Notes under the pieces: model-generated
Told to the model about the DNA's origin: nothing
Seen by the model: only the letters and a program-made list of their open reading frames with translations
Databases searched by the model: none
Part shown: positions 1 through 5,655 of the stretch, piece by piece
Numbering within the stretch: position 1 is the first letter of the stretch
Layout: each line of letters starts with the position of its first letter
NCBI GenBank assembly: GCA_003601725.1
Contig: PIYJ01000067.1
Coordinates: 15,785-22,631 of the forward strand
Direction: 5' to 3'
Length of the DNA stretch: 6,847 bases
DNA from: Candidatus Bathyarchaeota archaeon
GTDB taxonomy: Archaea; Thermoproteota; Bathyarchaeia; Bathyarchaeales; DTEX01
Translations under genes and position numbers: made by a program

Positions 1-450
1 TACGATAAAGAATTCAAGATTGTCCCCATCACGGTTGGCTATGGGGATTATGATATGTGTGAAGACGTGGGAGATGCGATTGCTGAGGCAGCGAAGGATC
101 TGGGAAGAGACATCGTCGTGCTCGGCAGTACAGACTTCACTCATTACGGAGCCATGTATGGTTACACGCCTGCTGGGACAAGACCGTTCGAGAAGGTTTT
201 GAAGTGGGTATACGAGACTGACCGGTCTTTAATTGAAAAGATCGTCTCTCTTGACGCAGAGGGCCTTGTTAGAAGGGTTCGTGAAAATAATTACACGATG
301 TGTGGATATCTTCCAGTCGCCACGATGATCGTTGCAGCGAAGAAGATGGGGGCCTCAGAAGGGAAGCTGCTGAAATACGCGACGAGCTACGATGTTCAAG
401 GATCCACCGACGTAATAGTCGGCTACGCATCGATAGTGATTGAGAAATAG
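1..450 (+). CDS. MEMO1 family protein (AmmeMemoRadiSam system protein B), C-terminal part
   Basis: The reading frame is open from the first base, so the gene starts upstream of the window; 149 codons and a TAG stop are visible. The translation matches the second half of the MEMO family. A STDFTHYG motif puts Asp45 and His48 (window numbering) at the spacing of human MEMO1 Asp189/His192. It is followed by a YGYTP segment and then TMCGY, whose Cys101 fits MEMO1 Cys244. The end, a SYDVQGS segment followed by GYASI, is also typical. Human MEMO1 uses such residues to bind a redox metal, and the fold resembles extradiol dioxygenases. The role of the archaeal proteins is not settled. In many genomes the family is associated with AMMECR1-like and radical SAM proteins, but neither lies downstream here. 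Family assignment is confident; biochemical function is not. Confidence 0.9.
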   Translation, partial: YDKEFKIVPITVGYGDYDMCEDVGDAIAEAAKDLGRDIVVLGSTDFTHYGAMYGYTPAGTRPFEKVLKWVYETDRSLIEKIVSLDAEGLVRRVRENNYTMCGYLPVATMIVAAKKMGASEGKLLKYATSYDVQGSTDVIVGYASIVIEK

Positions 451-536
451 GATGCGGAAACGCTCTAGTCTGAACATTTCAATTTGGCCTTAGCCGTTGA
501 AACATTTCGGTTTCTCCTTCGGATTTTTGCTCAAGA

Positions 537-544
537 TTTATTAA
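537..544 (+). promoter_or_regulatory. Candidate TATA box for the DUF1512 gene
   Basis: TTTATTAA lies in an AT-rich stretch after the MEMO gene. A transcription start about 25 bases downstream would fall near 563-568, giving a leader of under 20 bases before the ATG at 583. This is a pattern match only. Confidence 0.4.
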
Positions 545-582
545 CTGATTTTTCACTTTTCTACTCGGTGCTGTATGTTTCA

Positions 583-1716
583 ATGAGCGACCGATCGGTC
601 TTTGATGTCTTGCAGGGGCTCACCTCTCAAGATAACTCCATAGGAATGATTGTTCAGATTCTTTGGTTAGCCTTCTTTGTTCTCTACATGTTGTATGGGC
701 AGCGGCTTCAAGTTAAAATAATGCTAAAGGAGATTGAGGGGTCGCTTTACAGATTAAAGATCATCAGAGACCGCGGACGGGAAATCGCAATATCGACAGT
801 TAAGAAGATGAGTAAAGAAAATAACGACCCAACGGAAAGAGTGGACCGTATTCTCGAACATGTATACATTCCACCTGTTAGTCTCGACCCTTCAGGAATA
901 ATAAAGCGGCTGGAGCATTTGATCGATGTCCGCGACTTTAGATTTAAAGACGAAGTTAAACTCATGGTTCCTAACGCTGATGAGACTCAAATAAATAATC
1001 TGACAAATATGCTTGAAGCAGCTTTAGCTTTGAACCAAATATACAAGATCGTCAGACATTTCTATCTCGTAGGAAAGAAGACCTCAAGTTTCTATATCAT
1101 ACTGCAACTTCAGATGATCCTCCCCCAGATAATGAAGGAGTCCCAAGCCTTCGCAAGTGCCTTAACAGCCTTCAAGGCTGGTCAGCCGATAGGCGACGGA
1201 ATTGGCCCTCTTATAGCTGCAAGGTTGATGCATAGAAAGAAGGAGTACGAGATAACGAAGGACACCGTTGTAAGTGAAGTCTCCATAGACGGGCGAACGG
1301 CCTACGTGCTTAAAGCAAAGGGACCCGGGGGAAACGTAGGCAAGCCGGGTGAAGCTATAAGGCGGCTTCTTGAAGAAAAGGAAGGAAAGATCAGCAGAAT
1401 AATAGTCATCGATGCCGCTCAGAAGCTTGAAGGTGAAAGACCCGGGGAAGTTGTTGAAGGCACCGGCGTAGCTATAGGCGGACCTGGAGTAGATAAGTAC
1501 AAGGTAGAAGAGGTTGCAACGAAATACAAGATACCGTTAAACGCGATCCTGATAAAGGAAGGCATAGAAGACGTCGTCTCAACGATGAGGAAGGAGATAG
1601 CCAACAGCGTTGATGAAGTCATAAAGAGGATAAACAGGATAATCCACGAAACAACAAAGGAAGGAGATCAGATAATAATCGCAGGGATAGGAAACACGAT
1701 TGGAATAGCACAGTAG
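583..1716 (+). CDS. DUF1512 domain protein, membrane-anchored
   Basis: A 377-residue protein of the archaeal DUF1512 family, whose function is unknown. One hydrophobic helix at about residues 19-38 anchors the N terminus. A charged, probably helical segment follows, then a PPVSLDP motif (97-103), and PIGDGIGPLIAARL at 202-215. The C-terminal half is a glycine-rich alpha/beta domain with KGPGGN (246-251), IDAA (276-279), GVAIGGPG (295-302) and a final GIGNT (368-372). These conserved loops suggest a nucleotide or phosphate ligand, which is my inference. I chose the ATG at 583 because the frame's earlier TTG at 484 has no Shine-Dalgarno and because a TATA-like element sits at 537-544, inside that extension. 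A GTG at 568 is the alternative. The stop is 10 bases before the zinc-ribbon gene, so the two are probably cotranscribed. Confidence 0.85.
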   Translation: MSDRSVFDVLQGLTSQDNSIGMIVQILWLAFFVLYMLYGQRLQVKIMLKEIEGSLYRLKIIRDRGREIAISTVKKMSKENNDPTERVDRILEHVYIPPVSLDPSGIIKRLEHLIDVRDFRFKDEVKLMVPNADETQINNLTNMLEAALALNQIYKIVRHFYLVGKKTSSFYIILQLQMILPQIMKESQAFASALTAFKAGQPIGDGIGPLIAARLMHRKKEYEITKDTVVSEVSIDGRTAYVLKAKGPGGNVGKPGEAIRRLLEEKEGKISRIIVIDAAQKLEGERPGEVVEGTGVAIGGPGVDKYKVEEVATKYKIPLNAILIKEGIEDVVSTMRKEIANSVDEVIKRINRIIHETTKEGDQIIIAGIGNTIGIAQ

Positions 1717-1720
1717 GGAG
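1716..1720 (+). promoter_or_regulatory. Shine-Dalgarno of the zinc-ribbon gene
   Basis: GGGAG, continuing as GGGAGAT, overlaps the last base of the DUF1512 stop codon and sits 6 bases before the ATG at 1727. It supports that start over the later in-frame ATG at 1748 and fits translation of a downstream gene in an operon. Confidence 0.6.
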
Positions 1721-1726
1721 ATTCTT

Positions 1727-2128
1727 ATGAATAAGGGGTCCAACAAGATGAGGAGATCATCCGTCTATCTCATAGCTATAGTAACAGTCTTGATTATCCT
1801 CTCGCTTGTCACGCTCTTCCAAACATTCAAGATGTATACAGAAAAGGGATACACAGATTTCTTGGCTCTCACCCTAAGTGCAAGCGCCATTGCCTTTTCA
1901 GTCTACATGATCCTTCAAATGAGAATGAAGCCTCTCAAGCTAGGATTCGAACAGCCGAAAGTCTCTACTATGATTCGATGTTCTAACTGCAGCTTCGAAA
2001 CTATACGGGAATTCAAGGAAGGGGATTACATCCTGAAAGAAGAAGGATCATGCCCTAAATGTAACGGTTCAACTTTCATATACATGATATTCAGGGAATC
2101 CGAAGAAGAAAAGAAGAAGGGAACCTGA
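1727..2128 (+). CDS. Small two-helix membrane protein with C-terminal zinc ribbon
   Basis: A 133-residue protein that I do not recognise as a named family. Residues 12-31 and 44-64 are strongly hydrophobic and should form a hairpin of two membrane helices. Basic residues at the N terminus (K7, R9, R10) and after helix 2 (R66, K68, K71) suggest that both ends face the cytoplasm. The C-terminal part contains CSNC (85-88) and CPKC (109-112), a C-x2-C-x20-C-x2-C zinc ribbon. A highly charged EEEKKK tail follows. It begins 10 bases after the DUF1512 stop with a clear Shine-Dalgarno, so it may work with that membrane-anchored protein. The ribbon could bind nucleic acid or a protein partner; the sequence does not decide which. 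Confidence 0.85.
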   Translation: MNKGSNKMRRSSVYLIAIVTVLIILSLVTLFQTFKMYTEKGYTDFLALTLSASAIAFSVYMILQMRMKPLKLGFEQPKVSTMIRCSNCSFETIREFKEGDYILKEEGSCPKCNGSTFIYMIFRESEEEKKKGT

Positions 2129-2147
2129 ATAGAGCTTCATACCCTGC

Positions 2148-3047
2148 TCAAGTCAAGACGATAGGGCCATCTTTGTCTATATAAACCGTATGTTCAAATT
2201 GAGCTACATACTTACCGCTTGCTTCAACAAACACGGGATAAGCCAATAAACATCGGGACTCAAGCAGATCCATAAAAGCGGATTCATCCAGAACCCCATA
2301 CTTCTTAAGCCATCTCTTTGCGAAGGGCAGAGTTCTAAAATTTTTCTCTATGAACCTTAAAAGCTTCTTCGATTCCCTTTGCTTCGGATTTTTCCTTTTA
2401 AGGAACCTGAATATATGTGATTCATTGCCTTCTATTACTTTCCCTTCAGCCTCAAGAGTAGTGACGAACGGTTCAATAGCATAGACTTCTCCTTCGCGGA
2501 TTCTTCTAAAGGAGACGTGAGAGACGTTAGGCAGAGATTTTCCAGCGTGAATCATGTATCGTCCAATCTGATGGCCGGTGAGATTAGATATCGGTTTGAA
2601 TCCTCTGCTTTCAATAACCCTTTGAACCTTTGACCCCAGCTCCGAAGTGAAGATCCCCGGTCGAATAGTGCGGATAGCAGTCTCCAAGGCGATCTGAGAG
2701 GTTTGAACCATCTCTTCATACTCCGGATTAAAGCAGACCGTGACAGCCGTGTCAGCGATGTATCCATCAACGTGTACGCCTATATCAATCTTAACAATCG
2801 ATCCTTCAGGAATCGTTCTCTCATCTCCAAGTGGAGAAGTGTAATGCGCAGCGACTTCGTTAACGGAGACATTACAAGGGAAAGCTGGTTTTCCTCCCAT
2901 CCTTCGGATAGCCTCCTCAGCCTCCTCGCAGATCTTGACGATCCGCATTCCTTCCTTCACTACGCTTCTCATCCGCTCTCTAACCTTTGATGCTATCCGG
3001 CCGGCTTCCTCGTATTTTTCAAGAGCCTCTCTATTCAAAACGGGCAA
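2148..3047 (-). CDS. map: Methionine aminopeptidase, type II (archaeal)
   Basis: A 299-residue cytosolic metalloprotease that removes the initiator methionine from new proteins when the second residue is small. All five expected metal ligands are visible: D88 (KIDIG), D99 (ADTAVTV), H159 (GHQIG), E192 (AIEPF) and E285 (FEHTV). H68 (AAHYTS) and H167 (HAGKSLPN) fit the substrate-binding histidines. The spacing matches the Pyrococcus furiosus enzyme, shifted by 5-6 residues. The helical insert of about 60 residues between the fourth and fifth ligands, which defines type II, lies at about 214-275. The start is TTG: an in-frame TGA sits at 3056-3054, no ATG occurs before Met26, and a Shine-Dalgarno lies 6 bases upstream. 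It converges on the zinc-ribbon gene with a 19-bp gap. Confidence 0.96.
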   Translation of the reverse strand: MPVLNREALEKYEEAGRIASKVRERMRSVVKEGMRIVKICEEAEEAIRRMGGKPAFPCNVSVNEVAAHYTSPLGDERTIPEGSIVKIDIGVHVDGYIADTAVTVCFNPEYEEMVQTSQIALETAIRTIRPGIFTSELGSKVQRVIESRGFKPISNLTGHQIGRYMIHAGKSLPNVSHVSFRRIREGEVYAIEPFVTTLEAEGKVIEGNESHIFRFLKRKNPKQRESKKLLRFIEKNFRTLPFAKRWLKKYGVLDESAFMDLLESRCLLAYPVFVEASGKYVAQFEHTVYIDKDGPIVLT

Positions 3048-3053
3048 GACGTG

Positions 3054-3059
3054 TCACCT
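3054..3059 (-). promoter_or_regulatory. Shine-Dalgarno that fixes the TTG start of map
   Basis: On the minus strand AGGTGA, a good match to the archaeal anti-SD complement (GGAGGTGATC), sits 6 bases before the TTG at 3047. Its last three bases form an in-frame stop (TGA, 3056-3054), so translation cannot begin further upstream in this frame. Confidence 0.7.
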
Positions 3060-3141
3060 GAGCCTCTTTCATGATTCACTTCGCTGCTTATTAACCGTAA
3101 CTTGTCCATCAAAGAATCCTTCATCTATTTTATCTTTTGTC

Positions 3142-3149
3142 TATTTAAA
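3142..3149 (-). promoter_or_regulatory. TATA box for map
   Basis: On the minus strand the sequence is TTTAAATA, close to the archaeal TATA consensus. A start site about 25 bases downstream would be near 3118-3120, leaving a leader of about 70 bases. That is consistent with the gene using a Shine-Dalgarno. Confidence 0.6.
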
Positions 3150-3175
3150 CCCTCGTTCTGCGAGAGATCGACAAG

Positions 3176-3186
3176 TCGAATTTCGA
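3176..3186. repeat. Short inverted repeat between the divergent promoters
   Basis: TCGAA-T-TTCGA, an 11-base symmetric element, lies about 27 bases upstream of the map TATA box. It could be a regulator site, but so short a symmetric element can occur by chance. Confidence 0.25.
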
Positions 3187-3285
3187 ATCTTTTCTATCTA
3201 ACAACGGGATACTCCGATGAATTTACACGTGCAAATATCGAATGATAACAAAATCATACGAATTTTTTCGGATGCTCAATGAGAC

Positions 3286-3293
3286 AATTTAAG
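3286..3293 (+). promoter_or_regulatory. Candidate TATA box for phosphofructokinase
   Basis: AATTTAAG is the best TATA-like element before the kinase. It would place the transcription start near 3315 and give a leader of about 55 bases that contains the palindrome at 3342-3353. It is a weaker match than the map box. Confidence 0.3.
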
Positions 3294-3341
3294 AAGCTGA
3301 ATTGAGAATATGGTTACAACAGATATGTGATGAAAAAACCG

Positions 3342-3353
3342 GATGAATTCATC
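3342..3353. promoter_or_regulatory. Perfect 12-bp palindrome in the phosphofructokinase leader
   Basis: GATGAATTCATC reads identically on both strands and ends 17 bases before the preferred ATG at 3371. It is loosely flanked by CCG (3339-3341) and CGG (3356-3358). Lying downstream of the candidate TATA box, it could be an operator at which a dimeric repressor blocks transcription. No binding protein is encoded nearby. Confidence 0.35.
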
Positions 3354-3356
3354 AAC

Positions 3357-3364
3357 GGATGATG
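3357..3364 (+). promoter_or_regulatory. Shine-Dalgarno-like site favouring the fourth ATG
   Basis: GGATGATG is an imperfect match to GGAGGTGATC, with 6 bases before the ATG at 3371. The first in-frame ATGs (3359, 3362) overlap this site and have no comparable site of their own, so this decides the start only moderately. Confidence 0.4.
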
Positions 3365-3370
3365 ATGGAA

Positions 3371-4339
3371 ATGCCCGTAAAAAGAATAGGAGTTGTTACT
3401 GCAGGTGGAGATGCGCCTGGAATGAACGCTGCCATCCGCTCCGTTGTCCGTTCAGCCATTCACAACGGCTTAGAAGTCATCGGTTTCGAAAGAGGATACG
3501 CAGGGTTAATCGAGGGGCAATCTCGACCTCTCGGAGCGAGATCAGTCAGCGGAATAATAAATCTCGGCGGGACGATCCTAAAGACTGTGAGATGTAAGGA
3601 GATGAAGACTCCTGAAGGAATAGAGAAGGCCGCTGAAAATTTGAAGAAACATGGGATTGACGGGCTCGTCACCATAGGGGGAGATGGAACTTTCACAGGG
3701 GCAAGTAAGCTCTACCAGGTCAGCGGCGTCCCCATGATTGGAATCCCAGCGACGATAGATAATGACGTTATGGGAACTGACACAACGATAGGGTTCGACA
3801 CGGCGGTTAACACCGCTCTTTCAGCCATAGACAAGATAAGAGACACCGCAACTTCGCATGAAAGAATCTTCGTTGTTGAAGTGATGGGAAGAAAACGGGG
3901 ATTTCTCGCCCTTGAAGTTGGGCTTGCCGGAGGAGCGGAGATAATTCTTCTGCCGGAAGTCAAATTTGACATGGAAAAAGTCTGCGAGAAGGTTCGAAGT
4001 GCACGTGAAGCTGGGAAAACATCTGAGATCATCGTCATGGCTGAAGGGGCAGGGGACTCACGTGAAGTCGCGAAGCGCATAGCTGAAGAGACCGGGTATC
4101 AAGTAAGGCTGACCGTGCTGGGATACATTCAACGAGGAGGAATACCTACGGCTAAAAGCCGAATACTCGCATCACAATTTGGCTATCATGCTGTTGAGCT
4201 TCTGCTCAGCGGCGAGAAGAAGAGAATGGTAGGAATCCAGAATGGAAAGATACACTCCGTTGACTTAGATTATTCATGGAAAGTAAGGAAAGAGCTCGAC
4301 TTAGAAAAATATCAGCTAGCTAGGATCCTTTCGGAATAG
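3371..4339 (+). CDS. pfkA: ATP-dependent 6-phosphofructokinase, bacterial PfkA-like
   Basis: A 322-residue protein, close to the 320 of E. coli PfkA, that phosphorylates fructose 6-phosphate in glycolysis. It shows TAGGDAPGMNAAIR (10-23), IGGDGT (102-107), TIDND (128-132, catalytic Asp130), VEVMGR (169-174) and LGYIQRGG (250-257). Gly106 aligns with E. coli Gly104, favouring ATP over pyrophosphate, where Asp is usual. Two positions differ from E. coli: Ala127 replaces Gly124, and Tyr252 replaces His249, which contacts the sugar phosphate. Four ATG codons lie in frame (3359, 3362, 3365, 3371). I prefer 3371 because GGATGATG (3357-3364) gives a Shine-Dalgarno 6 bases away and MPVKRIGVVT is the usual family start. 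The starts at 3359-3365 would add 2-4 residues. Actual donor specificity (ATP or PPi) is unproven. Confidence 0.92.
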   Translation: MPVKRIGVVTAGGDAPGMNAAIRSVVRSAIHNGLEVIGFERGYAGLIEGQSRPLGARSVSGIINLGGTILKTVRCKEMKTPEGIEKAAENLKKHGIDGLVTIGGDGTFTGASKLYQVSGVPMIGIPATIDNDVMGTDTTIGFDTAVNTALSAIDKIRDTATSHERIFVVEVMGRKRGFLALEVGLAGGAEIILLPEVKFDMEKVCEKVRSAREAGKTSEIIVMAEGAGDSREVAKRIAEETGYQVRLTVLGYIQRGGIPTAKSRILASQFGYHAVELLLSGEKKRMVGIQNGKIHSVDLDYSWKVRKELDLEKYQLARILSE

Positions 4340-4395
4340 ATCAGACGATTAGACAGTCTCGTTTCCCTAGCTATGAACGTAGCAATCAATCAGCA

Positions 4396-4401
4396 TTTTT
4401 T
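4396..4401 (+). terminator. T-tract terminator after phosphofructokinase
   Basis: A run of six T, with a second run of five T at 4423-4427, lies 57-88 bases after the kinase stop. Archaeal RNA polymerase often terminates at such runs without a hairpin. The two genes converge here. Confidence 0.45.
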
Positions 4402-4431
4402 ATAATCCTTCTATCCCAGCAATTTTTCATC

Positions 4432-4443
4432 AAAAATCCAAAA
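4432..4443 (-). terminator. T-rich terminator after the arylsulfotransferase-like gene
   Basis: On the minus strand two T-runs separated by GGA lie just past the TAA at 4456-4454. They would end the propeller transcript before it runs into the kinase gene. Confidence 0.4.
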
Positions 4444-4453
4444 ATGATTTGTC

Positions 4454-5557
4454 TTAATTTTCTGCTGCTCCTTTAAGTAGAGGCTTGATAAATTCTGGGG
4501 AGTACCGTGTAGCTCTGTATATGCCGTGGGTTCCTCTTTCCTTGTATGGACTTCGATACTCCCAGACGATCTTCTTGTCTCGGGTGACTTCGAAGAGGCG
4601 GCATGGTCCGCCTTCGCAGATAAGCACGTTTCCGTTGGGAAGCAGCTGAGCGCCGGAAATGTACGCGCTGAAGAAGCTCTCCTTAGGTGTCCCAGCGTAT
4701 TCCCAGACGATCTCCTCTTCAAGCGGGTTAAGCTCTATGATACGGGACCATCCGCGTCGGGTTCCATTATCAAAGATGAGAATATTGCCGTTTGGAAGCA
4801 TGGTTGGCTGATGCTGCCCGTCGAGCTCACCGGGTCCCCAAGCCCAGACGATCTCCCCTGTCTCCTTTTCGATGACCCCTATGACGTCTAGGCTTCGGTA
4901 GCTGAAGAGGATGTTTCCGGGTTTAAACCGTGAATCCTTCCTTCCCGTCGGATTGTCAGGTAGGGCTTCGCATGTGTTGTTGTGAGCCCAATCGAAGAGA
5001 AGATGCCCAATCATATAATCTGGGTATCTTTTAAACTGAGACCGTTTTAATGGAAACTTGATGCCGCAGAGCTCCTCCAATTCTTTTATGTGTTCTTCTC
5101 CGAACCATTCCCAGACGAGCTGCTTCTCACGTGTGATCTCGATTATGTATGGGCAACGCTTCAGTTCAGGCCCTATTAAGGGAACCATCTTATCCATGAG
5201 GCAATGGATCATCAGATGACCGTTATCCATCACGTGAAAGTCATGGTCGATGCGGCAGTGAAAAGACCAGACGACCTCGCCCTTCGGGTCTATCTCTCTT
5301 AATCCAGCCTGCTCGATAGCGGATCTATCCCTCGTTGTATAGTATAGATTGCCGTTAGGCAAAAGCTCAAGGAGCTGAACCGCCGTCTTCGCCGTCCATT
5401 CATGAACAATATGTCCTTTCATATCAATCAAATACATATGTGCAAGTTCGCCAGCAGCGACATTTGGGGGATCATAAGTATGACAAAACAAAGTATAGCC
5501 CTTATAATATTCGTCTGGAACCGAAACTGTGACTCCCTTCTCTAAATCTCGACTCAT
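4454..5557 (-). CDS. Arylsulfotransferase (ASST)-like beta-propeller protein
   Basis: A 367-residue protein resembling the ASST/PQQ-like propeller superfamily. A repeated unit, (I/V)VW(E/A/S)(W/Y/F) followed by LPNGN(I/V)L-type turns, marks about six blades, with tryptophans at 54, 97, 149, 238, 285 and 332. The last three are exactly 47 residues apart. LPNGN occurs at 66-70, 254-258 and 306-310. DWAHNN (189-194) and GQHQP (247-251) match the two histidine-bearing motifs of the family. I see no histidine in the blade-5 loop (296-306), where I would expect the sulfated histidine of AssT, so sulfotransferase activity is doubtful. There is no signal peptide or membrane helix, although AssT enzymes are usually exported. 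The ATG at 5557 is the only ATG before an upstream in-frame TAA at 5590-5588. The gene lies 98 bases after the FG-GAP gene on the same strand. Confidence 0.8.
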   Translation of the reverse strand: MSRDLEKGVTVSVPDEYYKGYTLFCHTYDPPNVAAGELAHMYLIDMKGHIVHEWTAKTAVQLLELLPNGNLYYTTRDRSAIEQAGLREIDPKGEVVWSFHCRIDHDFHVMDNGHLMIHCLMDKMVPLIGPELKRCPYIIEITREKQLVWEWFGEEHIKELEELCGIKFPLKRSQFKRYPDYMIGHLLFDWAHNNTCEALPDNPTGRKDSRFKPGNILFSYRSLDVIGVIEKETGEIVWAWGPGELDGQHQPTMLPNGNILIFDNGTRRGWSRIIELNPLEEEIVWEYAGTPKESFFSAYISGAQLLPNGNVLICEGGPCRLFEVTRDKKIVWEYRSPYKERGTHGIYRATRYSPEFIKPLLKGAAEN

Positions 5558-5586
5558 TTTTACATCCAGCCATGTATATGGATTAT

Positions 5587-5593
5587 CTTAAAT
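5587..5593 (-). promoter_or_regulatory. Candidate TATA box for the arylsulfotransferase-like gene
   Basis: On the minus strand TTTAAGA lies about 33 bases before the ATG, so the transcript would have a very short leader. No strong Shine-Dalgarno precedes the ATG, which fits near-leaderless translation. It suggests this gene can be transcribed independently of the FG-GAP gene. Confidence 0.4.
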
Positions 5594-5655
5594 CTTACAT
5601 CATCTTCTTTATGAGACACTTAAAATCCTTTGAAGGAAAACACTTGTAATACGCA

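Larger units (their letters stand above)
3048..3370. other. Divergent intergenic region between map and phosphofructokinase
   Basis: About 320 bases without a convincing gene. It holds the map promoter and leader on the minus strand and the kinase promoter and leader on the plus strand. It also holds two short inverted repeats: TCGAA-T-TTCGA at 3176-3186 and the palindrome at 3342-3353. I saw no tRNA, no box C/D RNA with properly placed boxes, and no conserved open frame. Confidence 0.6.

Noticed and set aside
484..582. N-terminal extension of the DUF1512 gene from TTG 484 (33 extra residues)
   Set aside because: It has no Shine-Dalgarno, a TATA-like box lies inside it, and the family normally begins shortly before the membrane helix, as from the ATG at 583.
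451..582. Possible RNA gene after the MEMO gene
   Set aside because: I could find no cloverleaf, T-loop sequence or stable paired stem; only a TATA-like element stands out.
3326..3370. Possible box C/D small RNA (GTGATGA and ATGATGA near 3327 and 3359)
   Set aside because: No CUGA D or D' boxes lie at the required spacing, and the second motif is part of the start-codon cluster of the kinase.
3343..3597. Plus-strand frame overlapping the start of the phosphofructokinase
   Set aside because: It is an out-of-frame shadow of a well-conserved gene, with an Arg/Cys/Ser-rich translation of no family.
4561..5277. CRISPR-like spaced repeat (CCCAGACGATCT about every 141 bp)
   Set aside because: It lies in frame inside a propeller gene and encodes its conserved blade strand; the spacing and sequence are explained by protein repeats.
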